Shown here: in pieces, positions 19,419-28,752 of the stretch
How the letters are laid out: every line of letters starts with the position of its first letter
Position numbering within the stretch: the stretch's first letter is position 1
DNA from: Gammaproteobacteria bacterium
GTDB lineage: Bacteria; Pseudomonadota; Gammaproteobacteria; SZUA-229
Direction of reading: 5' to 3'
Assembly (NCBI GenBank): GCA_024636785.1
Contig: JAGXGK010000016.1
Location: 1 to 54,105, forward strand
DNA length: 54,105 bases
The notes under the pieces: generated by a model
The model's input: only the letters and a program-made list of their open reading frames with translations
What the model was told of the DNA's origin: nothing
Databases searched by the model: none
Translations under genes and position numbers: made by a program

Positions 19419-20030
19419 ATGCAGGATGAAACAATGTGGGACGCGCTGCCCACGGTCACCGGCCTGCTCGCGGGCACCGATGAAGCCGGGCGCGGGCCTC
19501 TGGTGGGCAACGTCGTGGCCGCCGCCGTTATTCTGGGTGCCGATCACGGTATCCTCGGGCTGGCAGACTCCAAGAAACTCACCGCCAAACGCCGCGAAGC
19601 GCTGGCCAGCGAGATCAAACAACACGCCCTGGCCTGGGCGGTGGTCAGTGTTAGCCCTGCGGAAATCGATCGCATCAATATCCTCCAGGCCAGCCTGCTG
19701 GCGATGAAAATGTCAGTCGAACAGTTGCAGATCGTTCCTGATCACGTATTTGTTGACGGCAACCACGCGCCTGTTCTAGGCTGCCCGGCGACGCCCATCA
19801 TCAAGGGCGATGCCCGCGTCGCCGAAATCAGCGCCGCCTCCATCCTCGCCAAAGTAGAACGCGACGCGCAAATGCAAGTATTGCATCTGGAATACCCGCA
19901 CTACGGCTTCGACCGGCACAAGGGCTATCCCACCAAAGCCCACATGGCCACCCTGGCCGAACACGGCCCCTGCCCGGAACACCGCCGCAGCTACGCGCCG
20001 GTTAGACGTTGTTTGGTTGGGAAGGTATAA
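19419..20030 (+). CDS. rnhB: Ribonuclease HII
   Basis: Removes single ribonucleotides from DNA and cuts RNA-DNA hybrids. The 203-residue protein has the active-site residues in [10 protein letters not shown] (Asp, Glu), VFVDGNHAP (Asp) and [14 protein letters not shown] (Asp), plus the family segments [15 protein letters not shown] and GYPTKAH. ATG at 19419 is preceded by GAAGAACAACAATA. An in-frame ATG lies five codons later. It is separated from dnaE by the repeat at 20060; lpxA-lpxB-rnhB-dnaE is the usual order elsewhere, whereas here lpxB points the other way. Confidence 0.96.
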   Translation: MQDETMWDALPTVTGLLAGTDEAGRGPLVGNVVAAAVILGADHGILGLADSKKLTAKRREALASEIKQHALAWAVVSVSPAEIDRINILQASLLAMKMSVEQLQIVPDHVFVDGNHAPVLGCPATPIIKGDARVAEISAASILAKVERDAQMQVLHLEYPHYGFDRHKGYPTKAHMATLAEHGPCPEHRRSYAPVRRCLVGKV

Positions 20031-20059
20031 AAGCAAAAGCTAAAGCAAAAAATAAAAGC

Positions 20060-20151
20060 TTTCACCGCAGAGGACGCAAAGAACGCAGAGGTTTTTTGTG
20101 CTTCGCACAAACTATTAAGAATTAGGTTTTCTCTGCGTCCTCTGCGGTGAA
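20060..20151. repeat. Foldback repeat (CACCGCAGAGGACGCAGAG type) between rnhB and dnaE
   Basis: TTCACCGCAGAGGACGCA (20061-20078) is matched perfectly by TGCGTCCTCTGCGGTGAA (20134-20151). Inside, TTTGTGC-TTC-GCACAAA (20094-20110) makes a second tight hairpin. The left arm contains a short duplication (AAGAACGCAGAG) after the conserved core. The same arm sequence occurs at 6750-6895, so this is a dispersed family. It leaves about 100 bases for the dnaE promoter. Confidence 0.8.
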
Positions 20152-20252
20152 TAGGTTTTTTTTCCAATATTTCCCTCAATATCACGGCCTGAATCAGGTA
20201 GACTTTAACCCTTATTTCGGGGGCTGTCTGTGTCCCTTACACCGTCATTTTT

Positions 20253-23200
20253 GTGAGTCAGGCATTGGAAGAATCATCGCAGGAACAAGCAGTTACCGGT
20301 CAATCGCCGGCTTTTGTTCACCTCAGAGTCCATACCGAATATTCTTTGGTCGATAGTGTCGTGCGCGTTAAGCCGTTGATGTCGGCGCTGGCTGCGGATC
20401 AGATGCCGGCGGTGGCGCTTACCGATCAGAGCAACCTGTTCGCCATGGTCAAATTCACCCGCGCGGCGCTGGCGGCGGGCATCAAACCCGTCATCGGGGT
20501 CGATCTCTGGGTGCGCGAGGAGGATGAGCAGGGGCTGCCATTTCGGATGGTGCTGCTGTGCAAGAGTCGTGAAGGTTATCTCAATCTCAGCCAGCTCATT
20601 ACCAATAGCTATCTCGAAGGCCAGCACGGCGGCGTGCCGATGGTGCAGGCGTCCTGGGTCGAAGAGTTTTCCGAAGGGCTGATTGCGCTTTCCGGCGGGC
20701 GTGAAGGCGAGGTCGGCCGCTGCCTGCTCTCGGGGCAGAAAGAGCAGGCCCGGCAGCGGCTGGAGCACTGGAAATCGGTGTTCCCGGACAGTTTCTATCT
20801 GGAGCTGATTCGCACCGGTCGCCAGAATGAAGAGACCTACATCGTGGAAGCTGTTGAGCTGGCCCTGCAAACGCAGACCCCGGTGGTGGCGACCAATGAT
20901 GTGCGCTTTCTGAAGTCGAGTGATTTTGACGCCCACGAAGTCCGGGTCTGCATCAACGGTGGTCGCACCCTGGACGACCCGCGCCGCGCCAAAAATTACA
21001 GTAATCAGCAGTATCTGCGTAGCAGCGAAGAGATGCAGGCGCTGTTTGCCGATATTCCCGAAGCGCTGGAAAACAGCGTTGAAATTGCCAAACGCTGCAA
21101 TCTGGTCACTGTGCTGGGTCAAAGCGTGTTGCCCGAATTCCCGCTGCCGCCAGGGGAGACCACCGAAAGTTATTTCACCCGTGTTTCGGAAGAGGGGCTG
21201 GCATGGCGGCTGAGCAATCTGTTCGATCCGGCCGCTGAGGATTACGCCGCGCGTGTAGCCGAATACGAAGACCGCCTGAAAACCGAAATCAAAGTGATCA
21301 TCGACATGGGTTTTCCCGGTTACTTCCTGATCGTCGCCGACTTCATCCGCTGGTCGAAAGAGAACGGCATTCCGGTCGGTCCCGGTCGTGGTTCCGGTGC
21401 TGGCTCGCTGGTCGCCTATGCGCTCAAAATCACCGACCTCGATCCCCTGCAATTCGATCTGCTGTTCGAACGCTTCCTCAACCCCGAACGTGTATCGCTG
21501 CCGGATTTCGATATCGACTTCTGCATGGAAGGACGTGACCGGGTCATCGATTACGTCGCCGAAAAATACGGCCGCAGCAGTGTCTCGCAAATTATCACCT
21601 ACGGCTCCATGGCCGCCAAAGCGGTAATCCGCGACGTTGGCCGGGTGCTGGCGCAGCCCTATGGTTTCGTCGACCGCATCGCCAAGCTGGTGCCTTTTGA
21701 AGTGGGTATGACCCTGAGCCGGGCGCTGGAAGAATCGGATGAATTCAAGGCCGCCTACGATAACGAAGAAGATGTTCACGACCTGATCACCATGGCGCTG
21801 TCGCTGGAAGGGCTCTCGCGCAACGCCGGCAAACACGCCGGGGGTGTGGTGATTTCGCCCACCGTGCTCACCGACTTTACCCCGCTCTACCGCGAGGAGG
21901 GCGGGCAGAGTGTCGTCACCCAGTTCGACAAGGACGATGTCGAAGCAGTCGGTCTGGTGAAATTCGACTTTCTTGGGCTGCGTACGCTCACCATTATCGA
22001 CTGGGCCGTGAAGCACATTAACAAGGCGCGCGACAGAAGCGGCGAAGCGCATCTGTTCATTGACAAGCTGCCGCTCAATGACGCCGACACCTTCAAACTG
22101 TTGCAGGCGGCCAACACCACCGCCGTGTTCCAGCTGGAATCGCGCGGCATGAAAGACCTGATCACGCGCCTGAAGCCCGACAGTTTTGAAGATGTGATCG
22201 CGCTGGTGGCGCTGTTCCGTCCGGGGCCGTTGCAGTCGGGCATGGTCGATGACTTCATCAATCGTAAGCACGGCCGCTCACAAGTCGACTATTTCCACCC
22301 CGACCTCGAACCGGTGCTGTATCCGACTTACGGGGTTATTCTGTATCAGGAACAGGTGATGCAAATCGCGCAGGTGCTGGCCGGATACACCCTCGGCGGC
22401 GCGGACATGTTGCGCCGCGCCATGGGCAAGAAAAAAGCCGAAGAGATGGAAAAGCAGCGCAGCCTGTTTACGGACGGTGCCATTGAGCGCGGCGTCGATG
22501 CTGATCTGGCCACCAAAATTTTCGACCTGATGGAAAAATTCGCCGGTTACGGTTTCAACAAATCGCACTCCGCCGCCTACGCCCTGCTGTCGTACCAGAC
22601 CGCGTGGCTGAAACAGCATTACCCGGCGGAATTTATGGCGGCGGTGTTATCGGCCGACATGGACAACACCGACAAGGTGGTGTTCCTGATCGAAGACTGC
22701 CACGAGCAGCAGCTGGAAGTCTTGCCGCCCAACGTCAACCAGTCGCTGTATCACTTCAGCGTACCCGACTCCAAAACCGTGCTGTATGGTCTGGGCGCAG
22801 TCAAAGGCGTGGGCCAAGCCGCGCTCGAAGGTATCATCAAGGAACGCGAAGCCAACGGCAAGTTTGCCGACCTGTACGATTTCTGCCGCCGCTCCGACAC
22901 GCGCAAGGTGAATCGCCGCGTGCTCGAAGCCCTGATCAAGGCCGGTGCTCTGGATGAGCTGGGCGTAGGCCGATCCAGCCTGATCGCCAGCCTGAATAAC
23001 GTGCTGCAACTGGCCGAGCAGAATCAGAAAAACGCGCTCGCCGGACAGGACGATATGTTTGGTGCCATGGAAGCCGCAGACGAATATGAATCAGTACACA
23101 TGATTGAAGTGCCAGCGTGGGAAGACGATGTCCGCCTGGCCTATGAAAAAGAGATTTTAGGTCTGTACCTCACCGGCCACCCCATCCAGCGTTACGAAAA

Positions 23201-23822
23201 AGAGATCCGGCAATTTACCACCTGCACCCTGGCCAAAGCTGCCGACCTTGCGCCCAGGGACACCGGTGGCGGTAACAATAACTACCGACGGAAAAATGCG
23301 CCGGAACATCGCCTCGCCGGTTTGATGCTCAACATGCGCACCCGAAAAACTCAGCGCGGCAGCAAAATCGTCACCGCCGTGCTGGATGATCGCACCGCAC
23401 GCATCGACGTGGTCATTTACGAAGAGACCTACGAAAAATTCAGTCACCTGCTAGAAAAAGACAAGCTGTTAGTGGTCGAAGGCCCGGTCTCTTATGATGA
23501 CTTCAACGGCTCCTATCGCATTGTCGCCAGCACCATCTACAACATGACGGAAGCACGCGAAAGATTTTCCCGTTGCCTGGAAATAAACATCGACAAAACC
23601 AAAGCCAACGGCTCCTGGTCGGAAACGCAGCTGACCCAGCAACTCAGCGACGCCTTACAAGCCTACCGCGAAGGCCAGTGCCCGGTTTATATTCAGTACA
23701 ACAACGGCAGCGAACACACCCGCCTGACCCTGGGTGAAGACTGGAAAGTACAACCCAACGAAGATTTGCTGAATCGTCTGAGACGCCTGTTCAGTGACGA
23801 ACAGATAAACGTGATTTATTAA
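20253..23822 (+). CDS. dnaE: DNA polymerase III alpha subunit
   Basis: Replicative polymerase catalytic subunit. The 1189 residues begin with a PHP domain (FVHLRVHTEYSLVDSVVR, ALTDQSNLFAM). The palm carries the catalytic aspartates in PDFDIDFCMEGRDRVI and KFDFLGLRTLT, with GPGRGSGAGSLVAYAL in the C-family core. After the fingers, helix-hairpin-helix (YGLGAVKGVGQAALEGI) and OB (LAGLMLNMRTRKTQRGSK) modules follow. The length is close to E. coli DnaE (1160). The start is GTG at 20253 with no strong ribosome site; family similarity begins about 22 codons later, so the exact start is uncertain. accA does not follow it here. Confidence 0.96.
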   Translation: MSQALEESSQEQAVTGQSPAFVHLRVHTEYSLVDSVVRVKPLMSALAADQMPAVALTDQSNLFAMVKFTRAALAAGIKPVIGVDLWVREEDEQGLPFRMVLLCKSREGYLNLSQLITNSYLEGQHGGVPMVQASWVEEFSEGLIALSGGREGEVGRCLLSGQKEQARQRLEHWKSVFPDSFYLELIRTGRQNEETYIVEAVELALQTQTPVVATNDVRFLKSSDFDAHEVRVCINGGRTLDDPRRAKNYSNQQYLRSSEEMQALFADIPEALENSVEIAKRCNLVTVLGQSVLPEFPLPPGETTESYFTRVSEEGLAWRLSNLFDPAAEDYAARVAEYEDRLKTEIKVIIDMGFPGYFLIVADFIRWSKENGIPVGPGRGSGAGSLVAYALKITDLDPLQFDLLFERFLNPERVSLPDFDIDFCMEGRDRVIDYVAEKYGRSSVSQIITYGSMAAKAVIRDVGRVLAQPYGFVDRIAKLVPFEVGMTLSRALEESDEFKAAYDNEEDVHDLITMALSLEGLSRNAGKHAGGVVISPTVLTDFTPLYREEGGQSVVTQFDKDDVEAVGLVKFDFLGLRTLTIIDWAVKHINKARDRSGEAHLFIDKLPLNDADTFKLLQAANTTAVFQLESRGMKDLITRLKPDSFEDVIALVALFRPGPLQSGMVDDFINRKHGRSQVDYFHPDLEPVLYPTYGVILYQEQVMQIAQVLAGYTLGGADMLRRAMGKKKAEEMEKQRSLFTDGAIERGVDADLATKIFDLMEKFAGYGFNKSHSAAYALLSYQTAWLKQHYPAEFMAAVLSADMDNTDKVVFLIEDCHEQQLEVLPPNVNQSLYHFSVPDSKTVLYGLGAVKGVGQAALEGIIKEREANGKFADLYDFCRRSDTRKVNRRVLEALIKAGALDELGVGRSSLIASLNNVLQLAEQNQKNALAGQDDMFGAMEAADEYESVHMIEVPAWEDDVRLAYEKEILGLYLTGHPIQRYEKEIRQFTTCTLAKAADLAPRDTGGGNNNYRRKNAPEHRLAGLMLNMRTRKTQRGSKIVTAVLDDRTARIDVVIYEETYEKFSHLLEKDKLLVVEGPVSYDDFNGSYRIVASTIYNMTEARERFSRCLEINIDKTKANGSWSETQLTQQLSDALQAYREGQCPVYIQYNNGSEHTRLTLGEDWKVQPNEDLLNRLRRLFSDEQINVIY

Positions 23823-23831
23823 GGCGTCAGC

Positions 23832-24188
23832 ATGGAATTTTTTTGCACAGTCAATAAAGCAGTCACCCCGGCCGAACTGCAATCATCAATGACGATCAGC
23901 AGCCTGCCCACGCACTGTAACTCCATCTACGAAGTCATGCACGATGACGGCGACCACGGCGAAATCAACTGCATCTGGGGCGTCTTCATCGTGCATCGCG
24001 AAGTGATCAAAGACGGTCTGCGTTTTACCTTGCCCGGTTGTCCTAATGCACTCGCATGGACAGTCACCGCCGAAAATAACAATAGCGAAACTGTCGTACA
24101 CCTCACCATCAACAAACAGCAACCTGATCCGGATTTTGCTGAATCGATAGAGGAGTTTGTTGAGGATTGGCGAGCAGGGTTGAGATGA
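23832..24188 (+). CDS. Conserved hypothetical small protein downstream of dnaE
   Basis: I do not recognise this 118-residue protein. It starts ten bases after the dnaE stop, with AAGG correctly spaced before ATG, so it is likely co-transcribed. There is no signal peptide or membrane segment. The composition is acidic at the end (DPDFAESIEEFVEDWRAGL), and the middle has a strand-like pattern with GEINCIWGVFIVHREVIKDG and RFTLPGCPNALAWTVT. This looks like a compact alpha/beta fold with a C-terminal helix. A link to replication is suggested only by position. Confidence 0.75.
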   Translation: MEFFCTVNKAVTPAELQSSMTISSLPTHCNSIYEVMHDDGDHGEINCIWGVFIVHREVIKDGLRFTLPGCPNALAWTVTAENNNSETVVHLTINKQQPDPDFAESIEEFVEDWRAGLR

Positions 24189-24349
24189 AAACGGATATCC
24201 TTGTGGGTTTGATAATATTGCGAATATAATTTTTATCGCTTCTGTAATGCAAGGAAAAGGGTAACTGTTAATGCTGGAAAATAAGATAGTTGATGCGTCG
24301 CATATTATCCGCTACTCATCACGTATAAAATTATTATAATACTCACACT

Positions 24350-24595
24350 TTGAAAAAAACTCTCCTCACAAATCCTCTAGATAAACTCCCGCCTGTTCTT
24401 AAGAAGAATTTAAACCGGGATTTATGTACCTGTAATCAGGTTCTTAAGATGGATATTATCAATGCCATCGTCAATGGTGCTACAACCGTAGCAGAGGTCA
24501 AAAAACAGACTTATGCCACTATGGGCAGTGGTTGTTGCACTCAACAGATAGAGCGGTTGATTGAGTGTCTTTGCTCACCAGATTCGGAGAAGTAA
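24350..24595 (+). CDS. BFD-like [2Fe-2S]-domain small protein with unusual cysteine spacing
   Basis: An 81-residue protein that resembles the bacterioferritin-associated ferredoxin (BFD) domain: CTCNQVLKMDIINAIVNGA, then TTVAEVKKQTYATMGSGCC and QQIERLIE. BFD domains bind a 2Fe-2S cluster with C-x-C and a later C-x2-C. Here C26-x-C28 is present, but the second pair is adjacent (C62-C63), so the cluster may be altered or absent. C73 and C75 near the end could contribute. The start would be TTG at 24350 with no good ribosome site. The next 225 bases (24596-24820) contain nothing I can name. Confidence 0.65.
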   Translation: MKKTLLTNPLDKLPPVLKKNLNRDLCTCNQVLKMDIINAIVNGATTVAEVKKQTYATMGSGCCTQQIERLIECLCSPDSEK

Positions 24596-24820
24596 CCTTC
24601 TTCCTTCGGCTTGCCCCTGCTTAGCCCGCAGCACTGACGCTTGCTGTTATAATCTCAGCGGATTCGAAGCCGACGCTCACGAGTAGTATTTTATCGATAA
24701 GGTTATTTCCAGTCTCCCGATATATATTCCGCTTTCTATTTTGATCGCTTCGAAGTGGATTCTGATCATCAGGAATTTGGCTTAAATGTTTTAGCAGTAG
24801 TTTCGTTGTTGAGGTAAATC

Positions 24821-26520
24821 ATGTTCTCTGCCATTACCAAAACTCTAAAATTCTGGCCAACACGTTCGGATATTCAGGCCGATGTGTTGGCGGGTTTAAC
24901 CGTTGGTGTGATTGCGCTGCCGTTGTCGATGGCGCTGGCGATCGCCAGTGGCGTTGCGCCACAGCATGGTCTTTATACGGCGATAGTCGCAGGCATTGTC
25001 ATCGCCATAACCGGCGGTTCCAAGGTCAATATTTCCGGGCCGACGGCCGCCTTTGTGGTGGTGCTGCTGCCGATCGTGCAGCAGTTCGGGCTGGGTGGTC
25101 TGTTGATCAGCGGCTTTATGGCGGGCATGATTCTGGTGGCGATGGGCGTCGCCAGACTCGGCAAGCTCATTGAGGTCGTGCCTTATCCGGTGGTTGTGGG
25201 TTTCACTGCGGGCATCGGTGTTGTCATTGCGACCTTTCAGATTAAGGATTTTCTTGGTCTTGATATTGATACTCTGGACGGACACTACCTGGAAAATCTG
25301 GTGCTGATTATTCAGAAAATCCCGACGATCAATCCCCAGGAATTATTCATCGGTGCCCTGACGCTGACGGTGTTGATTCTGTGGCCAAAATTGCGCTCGA
25401 AAATCCCGGGCCATCTGTTGCATTGCTGTTGGCATCGCTTGTCGTCTGGTTAACCGGTCTGATTATGCCTGAGTTTTCAGTCGCCACTATCGGCAGTCGT
25501 TTTCATTTTGAAATCAATGGCATTGTCGGCAGCGGTATCCCGCCGATTGCACCGAGTTTTAACTGGCCCTGGCATCTGCCTGCTGCCAATGGCGAAGCGA
25601 TCGGTCTCAGCTGGGAGCTGATCCGCGCGTTGATGCCGGCGGCGATTACCATTGCGGTGCTAGGTTCGCTGGAGTCGCTGTTGTGCGCGGTTGTCGCCGA
25701 TGGCATGTCGGGAAAAAAACATAATTCGAATGATGAACTGATCGGGCAGGGCATCAGCAATATGCTAGTGCCGTTATTCGGTGGTATACCGGCAACGGCG
25801 GCGATTGCCCGCACCGCAGCCAACGTCAAAGCTGGCGGGCGTTCACCGCTGGCGTCAGTGGTGCACGGGCTGTTCATTCTGCTGGCGATTCTGTCACTGG
25901 CGCCGTTGCTGTCCTATATCCCGATGGCGGCGATGGCGGTACTGCTGCTGATGGTGGCCTGGAACATGAGCGAGGTCAGACATTTTGTCCGCACCATGAA
26001 GGTCGCGCCCTCCAGTGACGTGGTCGTGCTGCTGCTGTGTTTTTCGCTGACGGTGCTCTTCGATATGAGTATTGCCGTGGCGGTGGGCATGGGGCTGGCG
26101 GCGGTGCTGTTCATACAGAAAAGCATTGCACTGACTACGACCTCGAAAATTGAAAAGTCGCATGAGAAATACGGCGAGTTGCCGGATGAGGTAGCGATTT
26201 TCGATATCTATGGTTCGCTGTTTTTTGGCTCGGCGCAGAAAGCCATGAACAACATTACCCTGGTCAGTCCGGAGGTGCGCGTTGTCATTCTGGATATGGC
26301 TGAGGTCAACATGATCGACATGAGCGCGATCGTGACCCTGGAATCCATCGGTAATGATCTGCACAAAAAAGGCATCGGGCTGGTGATTGCTAATCTTCAT
26401 CCGAGAATGATGCTGAAACTGCGCAGAGCCGGGATTAGAAAAAAAATTGGCAAGCTCGCATTTTCAAAATCAATCGAAAGCGCGCTGGAGAAAGCAAAAA
26501 TTATGCTGCAAGTGCAATGA
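24821..26520 (+). pseudogene. SulP-family anion transporter, broken by a one-base frameshift
   Basis: Two overlapping frames together make one SulP permease of about 566 residues. The first (from ATG 24821) gives the N-terminal membrane half with DVLAGLTVGVIALPLSMALA and SGPTAAFVVVLLPIV. The second resumes as VALLLASLVVWLTG and carries the remaining helices (AVLGSLESLLCAVVADGMSG, PATAAIARTAANVKAGGRS) and a C-terminal STAS domain (VVILDMAEVNMIDMSAIVTL). The frames join at about 25415-25420, where CATCTGTTGCA would read in frame as PGHLVALLL if one base were added. Either the gene is inactivated or the assembly has a one-base error. Members carry sulfate, bicarbonate or other anions; the substrate is not evident. 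Confidence 0.85.
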
Positions 26521-26817
26521 CTATGGCGCAAAACCGACGACGTTATCCATCGAACAGTCTGAATGAATACCCTTAGGTGAATATTTTCGCAATATGTTCA
26601 GTTTCCAAAGAAGCGCTCATGGATAAGACATGATGAGCATTTCCCTGTAGACTTTTCAATACCATGTTAACAAATGCGCTAATAAATCGATTGCGCGGGA
26701 CTCTCGGCGAAAAAACGCCTCTTTTCACACAACTCAGCCGTTATCTGTAATAGATGAAAATCAAAAATAACAAAAGTGCTGCTCCCTTAATGTTAGATAA
26801 AACCGGATAAAGAGAAT
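26521..26817. other. Intergenic stretch without a recognisable gene
   Basis: About 297 bases between the SulP pseudogene and the small orphan gene. It contains a short inverted repeat, GCTCAT and ATGAGC (about 26614-26639), but no reading frame, RNA gene or terminator that I can support. The last part becomes A/T-rich toward 26818. Confidence 0.5.
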
Positions 26818-27081
26818 ATGAGTAATGCTATAGACAACATAAACTTTGCGAATATTGATAACGCAATAAAGATGTTAAATAAATACGCAAATGAAACCAG
26901 TATTAAACCTTTGATATCGGTATTAGAAGCGTTAAGAGAAGACATACACAACGAATCGCTTTTAGCGCAGCTTACTGATACATGGCGAAATCTTGGCGTG
27001 TATCAAGGTACAGTTTTAACCTATGTACCATATTTCTATACTTTGATACCGGATGATATTTTTGGAGATGATTTAAAATAA
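26818..27081 (+). CDS. Small AT-rich hypothetical protein
   Basis: An 87-residue soluble protein that I do not recognise. ATG at 26818 follows AAAGAGA at a good distance. It is asparagine- and isoleucine-rich at the start (NAIDNINFANIDNAIKMLNK) with helical segments, followed by YQGTVLTYVPYFYTLIPDDI. The codons are A/T-rich compared with the neighbours, which suggests later arrival or low expression. It lies between a broken transporter and a ClC gene, with about 160 bases on the 3' side, so it is probably a single-gene unit. Confidence 0.6.
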   Translation: MSNAIDNINFANIDNAIKMLNKYANETSIKPLISVLEALREDIHNESLLAQLTDTWRNLGVYQGTVLTYVPYFYTLIPDDIFGDDLK

Positions 27082-27241
27082 ATGGAGCCAGTATTGCACT
27101 TGAATATTGAATCAGAGCAGAGCCATTTTTACTGAATTTTTAATAAAAAATTTACCGCAGATAAATTATTCCCGTTTTCTGCGGGCATCATCCTGCGCCT
27201 GTTTACGCTACAATCACTTTTTTCGAAAAACCTTTTGACTC

Positions 27242-28579
27242 ATGCGCCGTCATATTCGCCGAACCAAGCATCGTTTATTTAATCGTACCGCCTGGCGTAC
27301 GCGTCTGATTTTCTGGCTGGGTGCTGTGCTGGTAGGGGGGATGGCGGCAACTTTTGCTTTGCTGGGTGAGTTTGCCGATCACTCTTTCCGTGAATATATT
27401 GCAGCCACGCCCTGGTTGCCGTTTGTGGTTACGCCTCTGGGTTTTGTGCTGATTAGCTGGCTGACGCGGCGTTTTTTTGCCGGGGCGGAAGGCAGTGGCA
27501 TACCGCAAACGCTGGTGGCGATTGAGCGCACCGGCGATGATCTGTGTCAGCGCCTGCTGTCGATTCGGGTGGCGGTGGGTAAATTTGTACTGACCGTGCT
27601 GGGTCTGTTTGTCGGCGGTTCGATCGGGCGCGAGGGGCCGACGGTGCATATCGGTGCGGCGATTATGTATTCCATCGGTCGGCATATGCATGTGCCGGCG
27701 CGCTATCTTGAGCGCGGCCTGATTCTCACCGGTGGTGGTGCGGGGATCGCTGCCGCTTTCAATACCCCGCTGGCGGGCATCATGTTTGCGATCGAGGAAA
27801 TGGCGCGTTCGTTTGACCGGCGTAACAGCGGCATGATGATGATCGGCATTGTGCTGGCGGGCATGGTGGCGATTATCGTGCATCAGGATAATTACAATTA
27901 CTACAGCGCGCTACCGGCGACGCTGGATGCCGGTTTTGTCTGGCTGGCGGTATTGGTGTGCGGTGTAGTCGGGGGTGTGCTGGGCGGCTCATTCAGCCAG
28001 TTTCTGATTTCGGCATCAACCCGCCTGCGCCCCTATATGCCAAAGCACGCGTTAAAGATTGCCTTCATCTGTGGCCTGATTGTGGCCGCTCTGGGGCTGC
28101 TCAGCGGCGGGATGATTTACGGTACCGGCTATATCGAGGCGAAAGAGATTGTCGGCTGCGCGGGCACTGCGGTCTGTACAGCCAAGACAGACGTTTTCTA
28201 TCCAGTGCTCAAAATTCTGGCGACAATGGCCACCTATCTAAGCGGAATTCCCGGCGGTATCTTCGCGCCTTCATTGGCCAGCGGTGCCGGGCTGGGCAGC
28301 AATATTGCGGCTTATTTTCCGATGGAGCTGGCATCGGCGGTGGTGGTGCTGGGCATGGTGGGTTATTTTTCGGCGGTGGTACAAACCCCCATCACCGCTT
28401 TTATTATCGTCATGGAAATGACCGACAATCAGGACCTGCTGCTGGCGATGATGGCGACCTCGTTGATAGCGTCCGGCACATCCAAACTGATTTGCAGAAA
28501 GTCGATTTATCTGGCGCTGGCGGAAAATTTCCTGGCGAACCTGAAGATGACCGAACCCCAGGAAAAACCAAAGTTATAA
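27242..28579 (+). CDS. ClC-family chloride channel/H+ antiporter
   Basis: Inner-membrane ClC protein of 445 residues, without C-terminal CBS domains. The chloride-coordinating signatures are all present: GSGIPQ (about residue 85), GSIGREGPTVHIGA with the gating glutamate, and GIPGGIFAPSLASGAGLG. The proton-pathway glutamate of antiporters is probably the one in FAIEEMARSF. It is therefore more likely an exchanger than a passive channel, perhaps for acid stress or charge balance. ATG at 27242 follows a short gap without an obvious ribosome site. It converges with the Smr gene, with a hairpin repeat between them. Confidence 0.92.
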   Translation: MRRHIRRTKHRLFNRTAWRTRLIFWLGAVLVGGMAATFALLGEFADHSFREYIAATPWLPFVVTPLGFVLISWLTRRFFAGAEGSGIPQTLVAIERTGDDLCQRLLSIRVAVGKFVLTVLGLFVGGSIGREGPTVHIGAAIMYSIGRHMHVPARYLERGLILTGGGAGIAAAFNTPLAGIMFAIEEMARSFDRRNSGMMMIGIVLAGMVAIIVHQDNYNYYSALPATLDAGFVWLAVLVCGVVGGVLGGSFSQFLISASTRLRPYMPKHALKIAFICGLIVAALGLLSGGMIYGTGYIEAKEIVGCAGTAVCTAKTDVFYPVLKILATMATYLSGIPGGIFAPSLASGAGLGSNIAAYFPMELASAVVVLGMVGYFSAVVQTPITAFIIVMEMTDNQDLLLAMMATSLIASGTSKLICRKSIYLALAENFLANLKMTEPQEKPKL

Positions 28580-28656
28580 GCCGTTAATTTGATTACTTGT
28601 TGACTATCGCAGGTCAAAAAAACAGTTTTTTCTGCTAACTATGCTTTTTAAAAGCC

Positions 28657-28692
28657 CCCTCACCCCAGCCCTCTCCCGGTGGGAGAGGGGGC
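28657..28692. repeat. Short G/C-rich hairpin repeat (CCCTCTCCC-GGT-GGGAGAGGG)
   Basis: A perfect nine-base stem with a three-base loop at 28669-28689, inside the longer motif CCCCTCACCCCAGCC. Sequences of this type are dispersed in many proteobacterial genomes as REP-like units. It lies between the convergent ClC and Smr genes and may also help end transcription, though there is no T-run. Confidence 0.7.
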
Positions 28693-28752
28693 AGTGTATG
28701 CAGGCTTGCAAGTTTTGTCCGGGCATTTAAGCTTTTACTGCCAACTTGCTTT

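Noticed and set aside
20274-22271. Very long open frame on the minus strand
   Set aside because: It is antisense to dnaE, whose family motifs are beyond doubt, and the translated sequence shows no domain; it arises from codon bias.
27958-28587. 209-codon plus-strand frame overlapping the ClC gene
   Set aside because: It is an out-of-frame reading of the ClC coding sequence with glycine-rich nonsense content.
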